A stretch of DNA of 64,000 nt. It comes from Cercozoa sp. M6MM. Lineage: Eukaryota > Endomyxa: Ascetosporea. Location of the stretch: assembly GCA_040357565.1 (NCBI GenBank), contig JBDODJ010000009.1; one strand, given 5' to 3'. Positions 22,323 to 33,630 of the stretch are shown in pieces. Both the position numbers and the translations under genes were made by a program. The notes below the pieces were generated by a model. That model did no database searches, was not told the DNA's origin, and saw only the letters and a program-made list of their open reading frames with translations. Each line of letters opens with the position of its first letter. Positions within the stretch are counted from its first letter, which is position 1.

Positions 22323-24737
22323 TTACAGTTGGGCAGCCAACTCCTCCATCTGCGCAAGAGAACCAAAATGAAACGACGCATGGACAAAATCATCACACAC
22401 CTGGTCCTGTCGAGTACAGTAGTCAGCAGCTTGGGCGACGAAGCGCACGTCCGCGGCATTCATGCGCGCGTGCACTGGCAGGTAGACGACGTGTCTGATT
22501 GAAACACACGGGTACATTAATGCATGAGAAACACTTGCGATGCAGTGAGACACACCGCATAAGGAACTGCGCAGACGTAGGCTGCGGGAACAAAGACGAG
22601 AACTGTTCGAGTTCTGCTGGCACTGGCACGTAGCTCAGCTGTGTGGCTCCTGTATCACACAAAGCAGTCATGTACACACACAAAGCAGTCACACACAGAC
22701 ACACAGACACACACAGACACAGACACAGACACAGACACAGACACAGACACAGACACAGACACACACACACATACACACAGCAATGAAATATAGAACAAGG
22801 TACCAACGAAGCAGAGCACCTTGAGCTTCTTCATTCGCTCAACGAACTCGGTGGGCGACTTGACCAACAGTGGGCACAACTGCACCCGCAGAAAGTTAGT
22901 TCAAAAGAAGAGCACGACAACGAGACATACCCAGAAGCCAAGTTCAAAACAATCGAGTCCAGGCATGTAGCAGCGCGGTTCACGGCCTTGCTGCGGCAGG
23001 TGTCGCAGGAACCGCTGCAGCAGCTGCCTTCGGTGCTCAACGTCCTTGCCTGCACTCGATTGGAAAGGTAACAGGGGATAGTTGGAAAAACGGGATAATA
23101 AAAGAAGTACGCTCGTAGTTGCGCATGCGGTAGCGCAGCGTGGCCATCAGTGCGCGACTCGGACGCTGCCGAATACCGGACAACATGGCGGCCACACTCG
23201 GGAAGCCTCGAACCATGCCAACGAACTTGGCCGACAAGTCCTTGTCTGAGGGGCAGTGAGTAGACAGGTATTCGGTATCGCAAGTAACTGTACCCATTGC
23301 AAACATCGTGGCGAGACCCGGCGAGATGCTACCAAAAAGAACAAGCGTGCAACAAAGTAAGGAAGCGGTAGTACGTATGGTGGGAGTACATGGGCTCTTG
23401 CAGCAGCACAGAGACAAAGGAGTACTTGGCCACCTTTTTGGCATACGTGCTTTTCGGTTGCAATGGGAACTTGTCTATTGCGGAACAAGGTCAAAGGATA
23501 CAAAGAGAGTAACTGGAGGGAGTACCGTGAACTCGCTTCATCTGCTGCATCAAATCGGCATCGTTGAAGCGCACGAGACAGCCACCAAACGCGTGTGCGT
23601 GTTTAATGGCACCTGCAGTACATACAACCTCCTCAAATAACCTCCTCAAATAATAAACACAAACAAGGTAGTAAACGACTGTACCAAAAGAGAACAGTGA
23701 CATTAGGCTTCGGTCATCGCCGTGCCAGAACCGTCCCTACCAAAGTTGTTGTTCTCCACGACCGGCGATACTATTATCCGAGGAAGGATGTACCTCAAAC
23801 GCTTCCGCAGCATCCTCGATCACTTCGACCTAAACACAGAAAAGAAGTAAAGGGCACGAGGCAAAGGAAATGAACGAGCAGAATCCATGCACCGGAGGCA
23901 GACCACTCTGCGCGCGGACGGCGTTGCACTCGTCGACCACGCGGAAGATGCGGTCCATGTCGAGTCGCCTGCCGTACACGTGCGATACCATGAGTGCTAC
24001 GGCATCACCGACGCCATCGCGACGCAGATCAGGAGCGTTCGCACCAACACCGTCATCTGCGAGTCAATATGACCGTTCAAGAAAGCACAGTATGACTAGG
24101 TAAACGCGATACCAGGCGACTGCTTGACCGAAACATTGCGATCGATCGACGACACGTCCGCCAGAATGGCGTGTCGCAACTGCTCATCACTCGGCTGGAA
24201 CGTGTCGATGCTAACGTCCACCGGAATCGGCCACAGTCCTGTCATACACTCATGTACATACACGAGATCAACATATTTAACGGGAAGGGGCATATACCAT
24301 GCGAGCGAATCACACGCAGCATGTCCGGGATGTTGATGCCAGTCAATAGCAAGCGACTCCCGCGCGGAAAGTTACTGTGTAACACCAGAGCTGTACAAAC
24401 ACGTCTGCGCATGGAGCTGTATGTGTGTTTGCGTACCGACACTTAAGGTAGAGGTCGGTGGCACTGCGCACCGACAGCATCGGCATCGTCTTGCCGGACG
24501 GGTCAAAGGCCTTGGCACATGACTCCGACAGCTTCTCGTAATTCTCCTTGTTCAGCAGATTGCCCGCTGCGCGCGCTGCGTGACAGACACCGCCGTCGAC
24601 TACAGTAAACACGGCGCATCAGCGATCGCCCAGTGAGCTTAACGAAGTCAGGCTGGTTCACACAATCACGTACCCAAGATGGAGACGGCAGGATTGACAC
24701 CAAAGGGGTTGCGCTGCTTTGGTGGAGTCTGCGACAT
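22323..24737 (-). CDS. DegT/DnrJ/EryC1-family PLP-dependent aminotransferase
   Basis: Fold-type I aminotransferases of this family usually make amino sugars; the substrate here is unknown. The start at 24737 opens MSQTPPKQRNPFGVNPAVS. Signatures in order: a GSRLLLTGINIPDMLRVI loop matching the family's conserved ends, PIPVDVSIDTFQPSDEQLRHA (the usual PVFVDVD.DTF), MVSHVYGRRLDMDRIF (the usual VHLYG...DMD), VIEDAAEAFE (the PLP-binding Asp motif), SLMSLFSFG spliced to AIKHAHAFGG. In the last, the Lys at 23602-23604 is the expected Schiff-base lysine. The C-terminus is longer and more diverged than bacterial members and ends SLAQMEELAAQL. It has about a dozen short introns, so it is established in this genome even if the origin was bacterial. 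A neutral location between unrelated genes gives no pathway clue. Confidence 0.85.
22678..22771. repeat. (ACACAG)n-type simple repeat in aminotransferase intron
   Basis: Alternating CA with regular G substitutions (ACAGAC units) on the + strand, inside an intron of the minus-strand aminotransferase gene. Confidence 0.9.
23628..23653. repeat. 13-nt tandem duplication in aminotransferase intron
   Basis: AACCTCCTCAAAT occurs twice in a row within the intron just upstream (sense strand) of the lysine-bearing exon. Confidence 0.8.
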
Positions 24738-25431
24738 CTTCTTCGAATTTACACTATCACTTTGCAAAGCCGTTTGCGGAAACCCAGTTTTGATCGTCAG
24801 TTGCGAGCGTGGATAATCTTGGGAGGATGATGATCGATTGGCTCAAGATTCTGTCGACCTGCACACCCGACCGAGAAACTTTACAGCTCGAATTTCCGCA
24901 AAGCCTGCACCTAAGTGGCTGCTCGATGGATCGTCTCCAGTCGCGCGCATGTTTTAAATATTGATGTTTATGCTTCGGCGCTCCGGTTGGGCCAGGGACT
25001 GGTCGAACTGTACTGTAAATTTAAACCGCCAGCAAAGTAAAACCAGCGGACACACGAGGTGAGACTAGCACGTGCTACTGCTGCCTGAGGGCTCCTAACA
25101 GGTGAGGCTTGCTGTTTCTGCGTAAATCGCGTTTCGAAGAATTAACGAGGTTGATCGGCGCGATTGCTGAGCGCTATGGTGCCTGGAGTGTTACGGATGG
25201 CGTTTTTGGGCACCCGGGTCACCAAAACACGCAAATTTGTCCGCACCGATTTACCCACCTTTTGTGTCAGTGACCAGTTTCTCTATTGTTTTCCGGGTTG
25301 CTGCTGGGTTTTGTATTGTATCCTTCCTGTGCTTGAGAACAGATGGTGCTTCGCTCACTGTGGGGAAATGGCACGCAGGTACCCGATTGCCACATGTATT
25401 GTGCGCATCTGTGTATATTGTGGAACTGCAG
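24738..25431. promoter_or_regulatory. Divergent region between aminotransferase and GBP-like GTPase
   Basis: Contains both promoters and an unresolved first exon of the GTPase. Candidate start codons on the + strand are 25183 (MVPGVLRMAFLG) and 25369 (MAR), but neither joins the first clear coding exon at 25432 in frame without assumptions. No other feature is seen. Confidence 0.4.
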
Positions 25432-27356
25432 GCGCGTCAGCAGCCACCAGACGCTGGTACTCCTGCTCGCGAAAGGAGCGTCTCCTCTCGCATCGTGGTA
25501 GTTGACTGTATTGTGTATTATTTTTATGCAAGCGTACAAGCTGTGTGCTGCAGCAACCGAAGAGCCCAGACTTTCCAGCTTTGATCGTGCCGCGTGCGGA
25601 CCGGGGTACCTTCTTTCTTGGGTACACCCGTGTTTTGGACATGGACACGAGTGTGCACAGATAACTCAACAGCAGCGCCGCTCGTGAGTTCCTCACGATC
25701 CAGCGTGGTATCTGTGTACATCTAAATTGCAATGTGCATGTTGACATCCAGGTGTTTCATCAACAGGCACCAATCATCAGTACGCCGGCATCGCAACGCC
25801 ATCCGACGTCGTCGTCTCAGGAATCGGCGATTATCTTTACGCCGCCCTCTTCAACGTCGACCTCGGTCTCCAGTTCGGTGCGTTTACCTCTTTGAGTCTC
25901 TTGGAGGATATCCGTTTTTGCGCAGACTTCATCGACGCCATCGCGTCCGCCGGTAAACCTGACGGTGCGCAAGTCGCCTGTCAACGTGATCTCGCGTGCC
26001 ATTGGTTCGTTAAGGTTCTGCGTTGCCTGTCAACTCAACTACCCTTTGTTTCTTCAGGTCGATCGGCGCAGCAACGGGAGCCCGAAATGGTCACGAAACC
26101 CGCAATTCCGCTCGTGCGCCGTCTCGGGTAGGCTTGCTTGTAGCTCATGGTGTGCTGTGTATGTGTCATTGCGTGTCCTGCAGCGTGCGGAGTGGTGCCA
26201 TGAGTTCGAGTCATGGCGGTGAGCAGCAGCAGGGTCACTTCGAACTGGACCCCGACGCCGAGCGTGTGCTTCGCATGCGAGGCGGTGCGTTTCTCCATCT
26301 CACGCGTTGTATAGTCTTAACTTCATGTATGTAGATGGTGTCCTCCGCGTTGTGAACTTTGTGGGTGCCACTCGCCAAGGCAAGTCGCTCCTTGCATCAG
26401 TTGTGTCGGCTGCCCTGGGTATCCTCGTGTACGATTCAAAGCAGCGTTGTCTTGATGCTTTGTGTCTTGTGCGTTTGCGAAGGCGACGCGCACCACTTCC
26501 GCACATCGCAGCGACTCGCGAGCTGCACCGAGAACGCGTGGATCTCGCGTCCTGGTACGCCTACTCTCCTTTGCCTTGTGTTGCTCCTGCAACGTATGCA
26601 ATCTGCAGTGGCCGTGGGCGATGTCGATGCACGCGTGGGCGACATTTTGGCTCGACTGCAGGGACGTGCCAACGTCGTGCTGTGCGATGTCGAAGGCTTT
26701 GGCGATACGCGCTGTGCTGGTAGTGTCCATACATGTGTCTGTGTTTAAGATCTACACATATGCCACGTTATATTCAGGTGAGACACTAGCCTCGGCTTTG
26801 CAAGCACTGGCTGCCACCACTGTGTTGGTGACGACATGTCCCGCCGACAACAGCAACGTGCACCGTCTGTTTGATGTGGTGCAGCACTCGCTTGACCTCA
26901 TGCGCAAGACTGGCATCGACGAGGTACCCCAGCTTGTCCTTACTCCTTACCAACGCTCTCTGTGTCAGTATGTGATGACTGTTGTTGCTTGAAGCATGCT
27001 TGCCGCACGGGTCGACAGCTGCTGCTCGCAGTGCGTGATGTCAACGGTGCTGCCTTGCACGACGACGATGGTACTGCGCATCTGCTTTCAGTTTGATAGT
27101 CTAGACGTTGGGTCTGTTCACACAGGCGAAACCGAGCTGCGTCGCTACGTGCGCGACATCATGGTGGGCAGCGCCGACGATGCGCTGTCGCACAAGCGGC
27201 AGGTTATCCGCGACTTCTTCCCCGACATCCGGGTGGTCGTACTGCCCAACGTGCCGCGCCTCGATGCCAGCGACGCCGTGCGGGCGTGTGCACGCAACCA
27301 CGCCTCGCCGCGCACGCCACCCGAGTTCGTTAGTGCAGGTACGCTTGTGTCCATTG

Positions 27357-27391
<35 letters not shown>

Positions 27392-28651
27392 CATGTCAGC
27401 ATATACCGTATCTTGCCACTGTGCAGTGCAACAAGTGGCCGACGTGCTGGCGGGACGACCTGATCCGCGCGGACGGCAGCAGCAAGTCAAGTACCTTGTC
27501 CTGAATGTCACCTTGTGGTTTGCGTATATTTATGCTGTGCTGGTAGAATGTTCGCCATGCGCGGACAGGAGCCACGACCTCTGGTGGGAGACACGTGCGT
27601 TGCAGTTTTGCGCGCCGTTGTGCAGCACCTGGGCGACACAGAACGCCGCATCGCGGGCGAGCAGCTGCGCGACGCCGTCAGCAGGTGCGTCATCTTGACA
27701 TACTATTTCTCCTGTGCACGTGCATGGTGTGTGGTTGTGTATGTATGTGTTGGCAGTACCATGGCGGAGCAACTGGCTGATGAGCACTTGCGCGAGTTAA
27801 AGCAAGTGCTGGACGACGCCTCGGACACGGTGCAGAAGCTGCGCAGCACGACTGGCACCATGAGTGGTACCTTCGCCCTTCCACTGAATTACCTGCTTAC
27901 GGTACGCTGACGCTTCGGATGTGCACAGCCACGGAGACGCAGTTGTCGGCCGAGCAACTGGCACCTGACCGCCTCAAGGTGCAGGTGCAGCAACTGCAGT
28001 TCGAGGCCATGCAGCGCTTTGAGGTGCCTTGTCTCTGCACTCTCCGTTGTCTTTAGATGTCGCCTTGTACGAGTGTTTTTGTGTAGGCTGCTGTACGGTC
28101 ACTGAACCCACGTGCAGTGGAACCGCAGCGACAACGCTTCCGCGAGATCTCGCGTGGCTACTGTGATGGTGCCATCCTGTCTCGGCCTGCAGTCATGCAG
28201 ATGTGTAACTATCTCTTGTGGGTAGGCTGGTTGCGAGAGCACCTGGAGGCGTCGTTCGACCAGACAGCACGAAGAACACACGTATCTTGTGTCACTTGTC
28301 TTACCTTTGTGCGTGTGTTGATCATCCCTCCCGTCATCAGGAACTGGAACGCGAGAACGTCGAGTTGCGCGCGCAAGTCGGCGCCATGTCATCGCGCGAC
28401 GAGGAACGGCGAAGAGGTGCCGCGCTCTCTTGTGTCTGCTCTACACACACAACACGCACGTATACATATGCACAGACAACGAGCGCGAGGACAACGACTG
28501 GTCGCTCGGACTGCCGTCGGTGCCGCAGTGGCTGCGCCGTCAGCTCATGCAGAACGCCTCCTCGCTCGGTGTGGCCTCGGCGCTTTTCTTTGCCTGGAAG
28601 GTGCTGCCACTCTTCGCCCGGCGACCAGCACAGCCTGAGGTACGTAGATTT

Positions 28652-28703
<52 letters not shown>

Positions 28704-29156
28704 ACAACTTGTGCATGCAGTACCGGTACGTCCCGGCACCGGCTCCGTACATGCATCACCCGCAGATGGCGCACGCACCTCCACCGCCTGCACCGACTCC
28801 GGCACCTGTCGCTGCTCCTGCACCGGCACCGGCCCCTGTACCTCAGCCGTATCTGGATCGTCTGCAGCACTTACTGTTTGTCTCATACGCTGTCTGTCAA
28901 CGCAGGTGCAGTCCCTGGCAGCACCTCCTTCGCCGCCACCGGCACCTGCGCCTGCTCCGGCGCCACACTCGCCCTTTACCTTCGACAGCACCATGTTCGC
29001 GCGTGACGGCGTCGTGCGACAGAGCGCTGAACTCGGCGCGATCGGTACTGTTTTTTCGAGGGCGATTTCCCTACTCTGCGGTACTTTCTTTATTGTGTGT
29101 GCGCAGGTTCTGTGGCCTGGGCGGCGATTCGACTTATCACGCGACTCCCCAAGTAG
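25432..29156 (+). CDS. GBP/atlastin-like dynamin-superfamily GTPase (5' end unresolved)
   Basis: Large GTPase expected to act at membranes. After a Ser/Thr/Pro-rich, probably disordered N-terminal part (25432-26220), GTPase motifs appear in order: P-loop GATRQGKS (26364-26387), a CTENAW segment corresponding to the GBP CT.GIW region, DVEGFGD as the DxEG switch II motif, and LLLAVRD as the R-D motif replacing NKxD. This set is diagnostic of the GBP/atlastin branch. A helical region follows (LRELKQVLDD, VQQLQFEAMQRFE, ELERENVELRAQV coiled coil). Then come a hydrophobic stretch (SSLGVASALFFAWKVLPLFA, possibly a membrane hairpin), a Pro/Ala-rich linker (28740-28980) and an amphipathic end (SVAWAAIRLITRLPK). 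Exon phases are consistent from 25872 to 29156. Whether it is closer to GBP or atlastin cannot be decided here. Confidence 0.85.
27357..27384. repeat. (CA)n microsatellite, GBP-like gene intron
   Basis: About 14 CA units in the sense strand, upstream of the exon reading VQQVADVLAGR. Confidence 0.9.
28656..28701. repeat. (TG)n microsatellite, GBP-like gene intron
   Basis: About 22 TG units between the hydrophobic-segment exon and the Pro-rich exon. Confidence 0.9.
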
Positions 29157-29356
29157 TTAACGTTAAAGATAAAAACGGCACGCATTGACTCTTCTTACAA
29201 TAGACGAGGTGTTAAGCTCAATGAATCGACTCACACCATCGTTTACCTTTAACTTTTGACAACTAACGATTACGTTCGGTTATGTATCATCAGGTATTCC
29301 TTGTATCCGAATTAGCACTCCGTCGACTTACTCAAGTCTGTTTGTCGGTAGCGTAG

Positions 29357-29828
29357 CTAGCGCAGCTTCTGCGTAACGGTGTCATTGCGCAGACCGACCT
29401 GCTCGAGAGTCGCTTTCGGCTACACACACCAACCATATGTATGGCGCCTGTGTTGTTTTTTAGATGTACATCGGTGAGTGGGCGCGGCGGAAAGCCAGCA
29501 AGCATCGTGAACGGCGCCGTGAAGTTTGACACGCTGGAAGCAAAACCCAGGTTAGATGTAAACTCACATTCGGACTGGTACGGAAAGGGAGAGCGAAGAG
29601 TACGCCATCAGGTGCTGGTAGACATCCAACACAGTGGCAGACAGGTTGAATGTCACGCGGAAACGCTGTCGCTGGTGTGTCACCTGCCACACATCAACAG
29701 TAGGTTAACAAGACATATGGGGAGGGTGGTACCAACTGCAGAGTGGTGGTAGGTAGTGAAGGGTCGGCACGGTACTCCTGCATTTAGAGCGGGTGATTGC
29801 AGACCCGTAGTGTGACACACCACACACA

Positions 29829-29859
<31 letters not shown>

Positions 29860-30651
29860 GCGGAGTATACCTGAGGCACGGCACTGTCGAAGCCGACGTC
29901 CAAGTCAGTGGCACTCGCGCCGTCCTGCAGGTGGGATATATATATATATAACACGAGATTGGGTAAGCACGTACGGTGAGCGACATTCCGACGCCCTGGA
30001 ATGCCTGAAACTGTGGCTTGGGCGGCTCATAGTTCTCCTCGATCTGACGCACGGCAACGGCGACCTCGGGACTCGCATTCTGCGCCTGCGGTGCAGCACA
30101 GTTTAAGGAGAGGTCAGCAGGGACACATGTGCACATACCTGCATCTGCGGCATCAGCTGGGGCGGGACTTGACTCCTCTGCAGGCACGCCAGATGAGTTA
30201 ACTGTTGTACCCAAGGCAGCACTGAAAAGAACAGATACTTTAAGGGTTTCGATGAACTGCTCGCGCTCCTCGGGCGCCAGGGGAACAAACTCGCCGTCAT
30301 TCAGCATGAAGCCGTTCACTGTAGTGACATTGTTAGAAACACACCGGCACAGACACGAGATGTACAAATGCAGAAGGAACGGTACGGTAGATCTTGATGA
30401 GGTGCTGCTGAAGTTCGCCATCGTGGCCGCGCAGCACTGCCGTGCCTGTTCGCGAACATTTATATGACACATCCATATAAATGTATACATGTTTGGATAC
30501 GATACCGGACGTGGCACCCTGCTGTTGCCACTCCTTTTCCTGCGCAGAACATTGTGCACCTTTCAGACAGAGTCAACATGGCCGAGGCAGACAAGGAAAC
30601 CTCGTTGTCGTCATTCTTGCGACCAAAAAAATCGCTGAATGAAATGGGCAT
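29357..30651 (-). CDS. p47/NSFL1C-like SEP + UBX domain cofactor of p97/Cdc48
   Basis: p47-type proteins recruit the Cdc48/p97 segregase to membrane fusion and degradation tasks through the UBX domain. The SEP domain is seen around 30250-30330 (NGFMLNDGEFVPL, then REQFIETLK), a linker with EENYEPPKPQFQAFQG, and a C-terminal UBX fold with QRFRVTFNLSATVLDVYQHL (about 29640-29690), APFTMLAGFPPRPLTD (about 29450-29510, the conserved F-P-R/P loop) and PKATLEQVGLRNDTVTQKLR before TAG at 29357. It is short for p47 and has no visible UBA domain, closer to UBXN2A size. The 5' part has two competing readings: one in phase from ATG 30651 (MPISFSDFFGR), the other (LQQHLIKIYR before NGF) looking more SEP-like but one nucleotide out of phase. 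Confidence 0.82.
29822..29862. repeat. (CA)n followed by (CG)n in UBX gene intron
   Basis: CA units pass into about seven CG units on the + strand. The alternating purine-pyrimidine stretch is of the kind prone to Z-DNA. Confidence 0.9.
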
Positions 30652-31427
30652 CTCTTGCGTATCCCCCGATCAGCACCACAGTAGCACGTGCTGTAGAATT
30701 ACTGGCACCTCAGCACACGGGTTGAGAGTGTCCTAGGTTTGGTTTTTGCCCGTAGTGGCCCAAATCGATTTCCGAATCAGCAAGTGCTTGTGGCTGTGGT
30801 ATCGATGGTTTATGGATTTTAAGTTACTGATCTTGAACCCGTAGTTTTTTCATGAGCTCAGACTGTCCTCAAACCCCCGTAGTGTTGTTCTTGTATTCGG
30901 CAGGTGCGCTCGGCCCATGATATGAGTTTGATTTGCAAGCACCTGGCACAATAATTGCGAGGTTGTGCACGCTGAGCAGTTCATGCCACCGGTGGTATCT
31001 GTTGTGTGGTGCACCCTATCCTCACACTGCTCAAGATGGTGGTTAGATGTCCTCTTTTTGACCTGTATACATTTTCCTGCCAGCTGCGGTGTACAGCGAC
31101 CAAACTGTCAAGAAGGAAAAAGGGGAGGTCCGGGACCAGGAGACTGGCTCGCTGATCCCGCTGTAGAGATTAGAATCACCCCGACACCCGAAGGCGAGGT
31201 GAACGTGATTGTTGTGCTTGTACTTCACCAAACTAGACGCCTGTCGAAGACTGTGTACCACTCTTCCGTGTCGTCGTCTTAGCTTCGTCCTGGTCGAGTG
31301 GGGTTCAAGTAGCCGCGCGGCCTCACGACGGTCCGAGAAGGTACCGTGCCGCCTGGCTCTGTTCTTACGTTATAATACTTGACCGCAACACCCCGGTTAA
31401 ATGCACAGTGACAGCCGAGCAGCGGAA
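30652..31427. other. Intergenic, nothing recognised
   Basis: About 775 nt between the 5' end of the minus-strand UBX gene and the 3' end of the minus-strand phosphatase gene. It should hold the UBX promoter. I see no coding exon, RNA gene or repeat. Confidence 0.4.
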
Positions 31428-32485
31428 CTAGAGCAGTCGCAAGAAATCAAACACACGTGGCGCGACTGCGACAGCGGTGAACCCTGCAAACGGAAAAAGC
31501 ATCCAACGTTGCTTAAGTTCTGGAGTGACTAAATGCACGGTACCGACAACGCCGTATGTCACGAACTTGGACGGGATCTGCAGAAAGCAAAAAAAGTAAC
31601 AAAGATTCATCGTAGACAACAGCGGTAGAGCGTGCATCATACCTCGACGATGTACTTGCGAGTGGCTGCGTTGATGGTAGTCGGAACCAGACATTCCAGC
31701 AGCCATGCCGTCGACGGTCGCAGCAGCGTTCTCGGCAGCAACATGACAAGCAGACCTACCACAAACTTGACGGGCGTCCAAACCGGCGACCACGGCAGCT
31801 GCGATGACTGGTGATGCGGGAGTGCGCACAAGACGCCCACGGCCACACTCACGATGAGAGTCGTGTCACCTGAACAACCAGTGTGCCCACAGGCATCCGC
31901 GCGGTTGCACAAAAGTACCAAGGGACCGTGTCCAATGTGAGGCACGAGGGTGCATCAAAAGCGCGATGGCACCACATGCGATGCATAGGAGAGGCGAGAC
32001 TGTGACCTGCAGGGGGGGGTATACGGGAGTCAAGGAATAGGGCAATGCAAGACACCTCACTCCACTGGACATCCACAAATGTAAACACAACGAAGGTGAC
32101 AGCTCCAATCGTCATGCCCTGCACCGCACTCAGGTATCGCAAGAGCATAGGGTCAAAGGGTAACACGAGTAAGCACCCCAACGACATCGCCTGGCAGGTG
32201 TGCCCCGACGTAGACGCGGCTGAGGCAAACGTAGGCGCCGTGAACGACAGCCAGCACGTACTACAAAAAGGTAAGTTATGACCAACACAGAGAGAGTGAA
32301 ACAGGTACCCAAAAGGCAGACACGTCGAGTCGCCAGCAGCAGAAAATCCCTGCACTCACCATTGACACGTCGTTAAAGTAGGTAGGTAGGTAGGGAGGTA
32401 GGTAGGGAGGTAGGTAGGGAGGTAGGGAGGTGGGGAGGTATGTGGGCGGACAGGTAGATAGATAGATATATAGATAGATAGATAG

Positions 32486-32540
<55 letters not shown>

Positions 32541-32550
32541 NNNNNNNNNN

Positions 32551-32597
<47 letters not shown>

Positions 32598-33345
32598 CAG
32601 ATAGATGAATAGATAAATAGATAGATGGGTGGATGGAGATGGATGGTAGATAGATGGATAGATAGAATAGATAGATAGATACAGAGAGAAACGTGGCATA
32701 CCTACAAAAGCAGGAAAGCACGCGTGTGTCGATGGCCAGCCGAACTCATCTGCGTAGTGCTACACAGACACAGCAACATGCACTGATAGAACGGTTGCTC
32801 ACAGAGAACGTACCTGTTCGTAGCAGCGACCGCGCTTAGCCAGAAATGCCGAGGGACGCGGCAACTGCATCACTGTTCGCACACACTATAATAACGCAGT
32901 GACACAAAAGGATATGAGGGTAAAGCTACAGTCCTTAAGAACTTGACCGATGTACATAACAGTGACCCAGAAAACAATAACGCTTGCTGCCAGCTCGCTC
33001 TGTGCGAACCTGCAAGTACACAGAAGACGCCTTCGTTCTGTCGAACTTGGTAGTATTTGAATTGTCGTATCAAATACCAGAACAGTGCCGGGAGGAAGGT
33101 AAAATAGAATATCTCGTTTCCGGTGGCAGCACACAGTAGCAAATAATAGTGCAGCAGCGGCACTACAAAGACTCTGTCAGATGGTAAACAGGGACACTGT
33201 ATCCATATAAATATAACAATGTAACGACACCTCGTCGGACGACGCCTTGCACATGCATAGCTAGACCTACACCGTGTTCCACCATCACACTAACCAGCCT
33301 TTTCTTTGGCATTTCGGGCGACGCTGTGCAGCCCACAACCTGCAC
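31428..33345 (-). CDS. Sphingosine-1-phosphate phosphatase-like (PAP2 superfamily), 5' end unresolved
   Basis: Multi-pass ER-type enzyme that dephosphorylates sphingoid base phosphates. In protein order: GNEIFYFTFLPALFWYLIRQ membrane segment (about 33060-33140); VFWVTVMYIGQVLKD with LPRPSAFLAKRGR (PAP2 motif 1, about 32830-32970); DEFGWPSTHA (motif 2, about 32715-32748); LSRVYVGAHLPGDVV (motif 3, about 32190-32240); then helices including SLGDTTLIVSVAVGVL, VKFVVGLLVMLLPRT and IPSKFVTYGVVGTVHLVTPE, which matches the PYRYITYGMVG end of animal SGPP. The stop is TAG at 31428. The PSTHA and SRVYxGxH residues expected for catalysis are present. The first exon begins at or upstream of 33345, where the ORF has only a GTG; an ATG in a short upstream exon (about 33420) is possible. 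Confidence 0.88.
32380..32690. repeat. (GATA)n and (GGTA)n tetranucleotide arrays with 10-N gap
   Basis: GGTAGGTA/GGTAGGGA units (32380-32450) pass into GATA units (32455-32690) with N at 32541-32550. Intronic in the phosphatase gene, between the motif 2 and motif 3 exons. Confidence 0.95.
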
Positions 33346-33630
33346 ATAAGAAATTCACATCATCTGCAAACAACCGGCCCACTTTGAAGAAGTAGAACCT
33401 TTTGACAGGCAAACAACCATGGGAGCACTAGACGCTGTGCGGTTGACCAATCCGCCATCTCGCGTGTAGTATCACACCACTACAGCAGGCAGGTTTAATC
33501 ACGGTTCTAGCACATAATATTTTTATCGACTGTCGATCAGTGCTGTACAAAGAAAAAAAGACATTGAAGTCGGGGGGCCTGAAGCGCTGTGTTGTGCACG
33601 CGCGGCAGGTGATACCAGAGAGGGCCGTGG
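33346..33630. promoter_or_regulatory. Divergent promoter region of two lipid-enzyme genes
   Basis: About 285 nt between the sphingosine-1-phosphate phosphatase (-) and the LPCAT-like acyltransferase (+). Part of it may be the missing first exon of the phosphatase. No specific element can be named. Confidence 0.4.

Noticed and set aside
30464-30736. Plus-strand frame MAEADKETSLSSFLRPKK opposite the UBX gene
   Set aside because: It is antisense to the 5' exons of the UBX gene, has no family features and no supporting splice pattern.
32380-32690. CRISPR-like array of short repeats
   Set aside because: Pure GATA/GGTA tetranucleotide microsatellite without spacers, in an intron of a eukaryotic gene.
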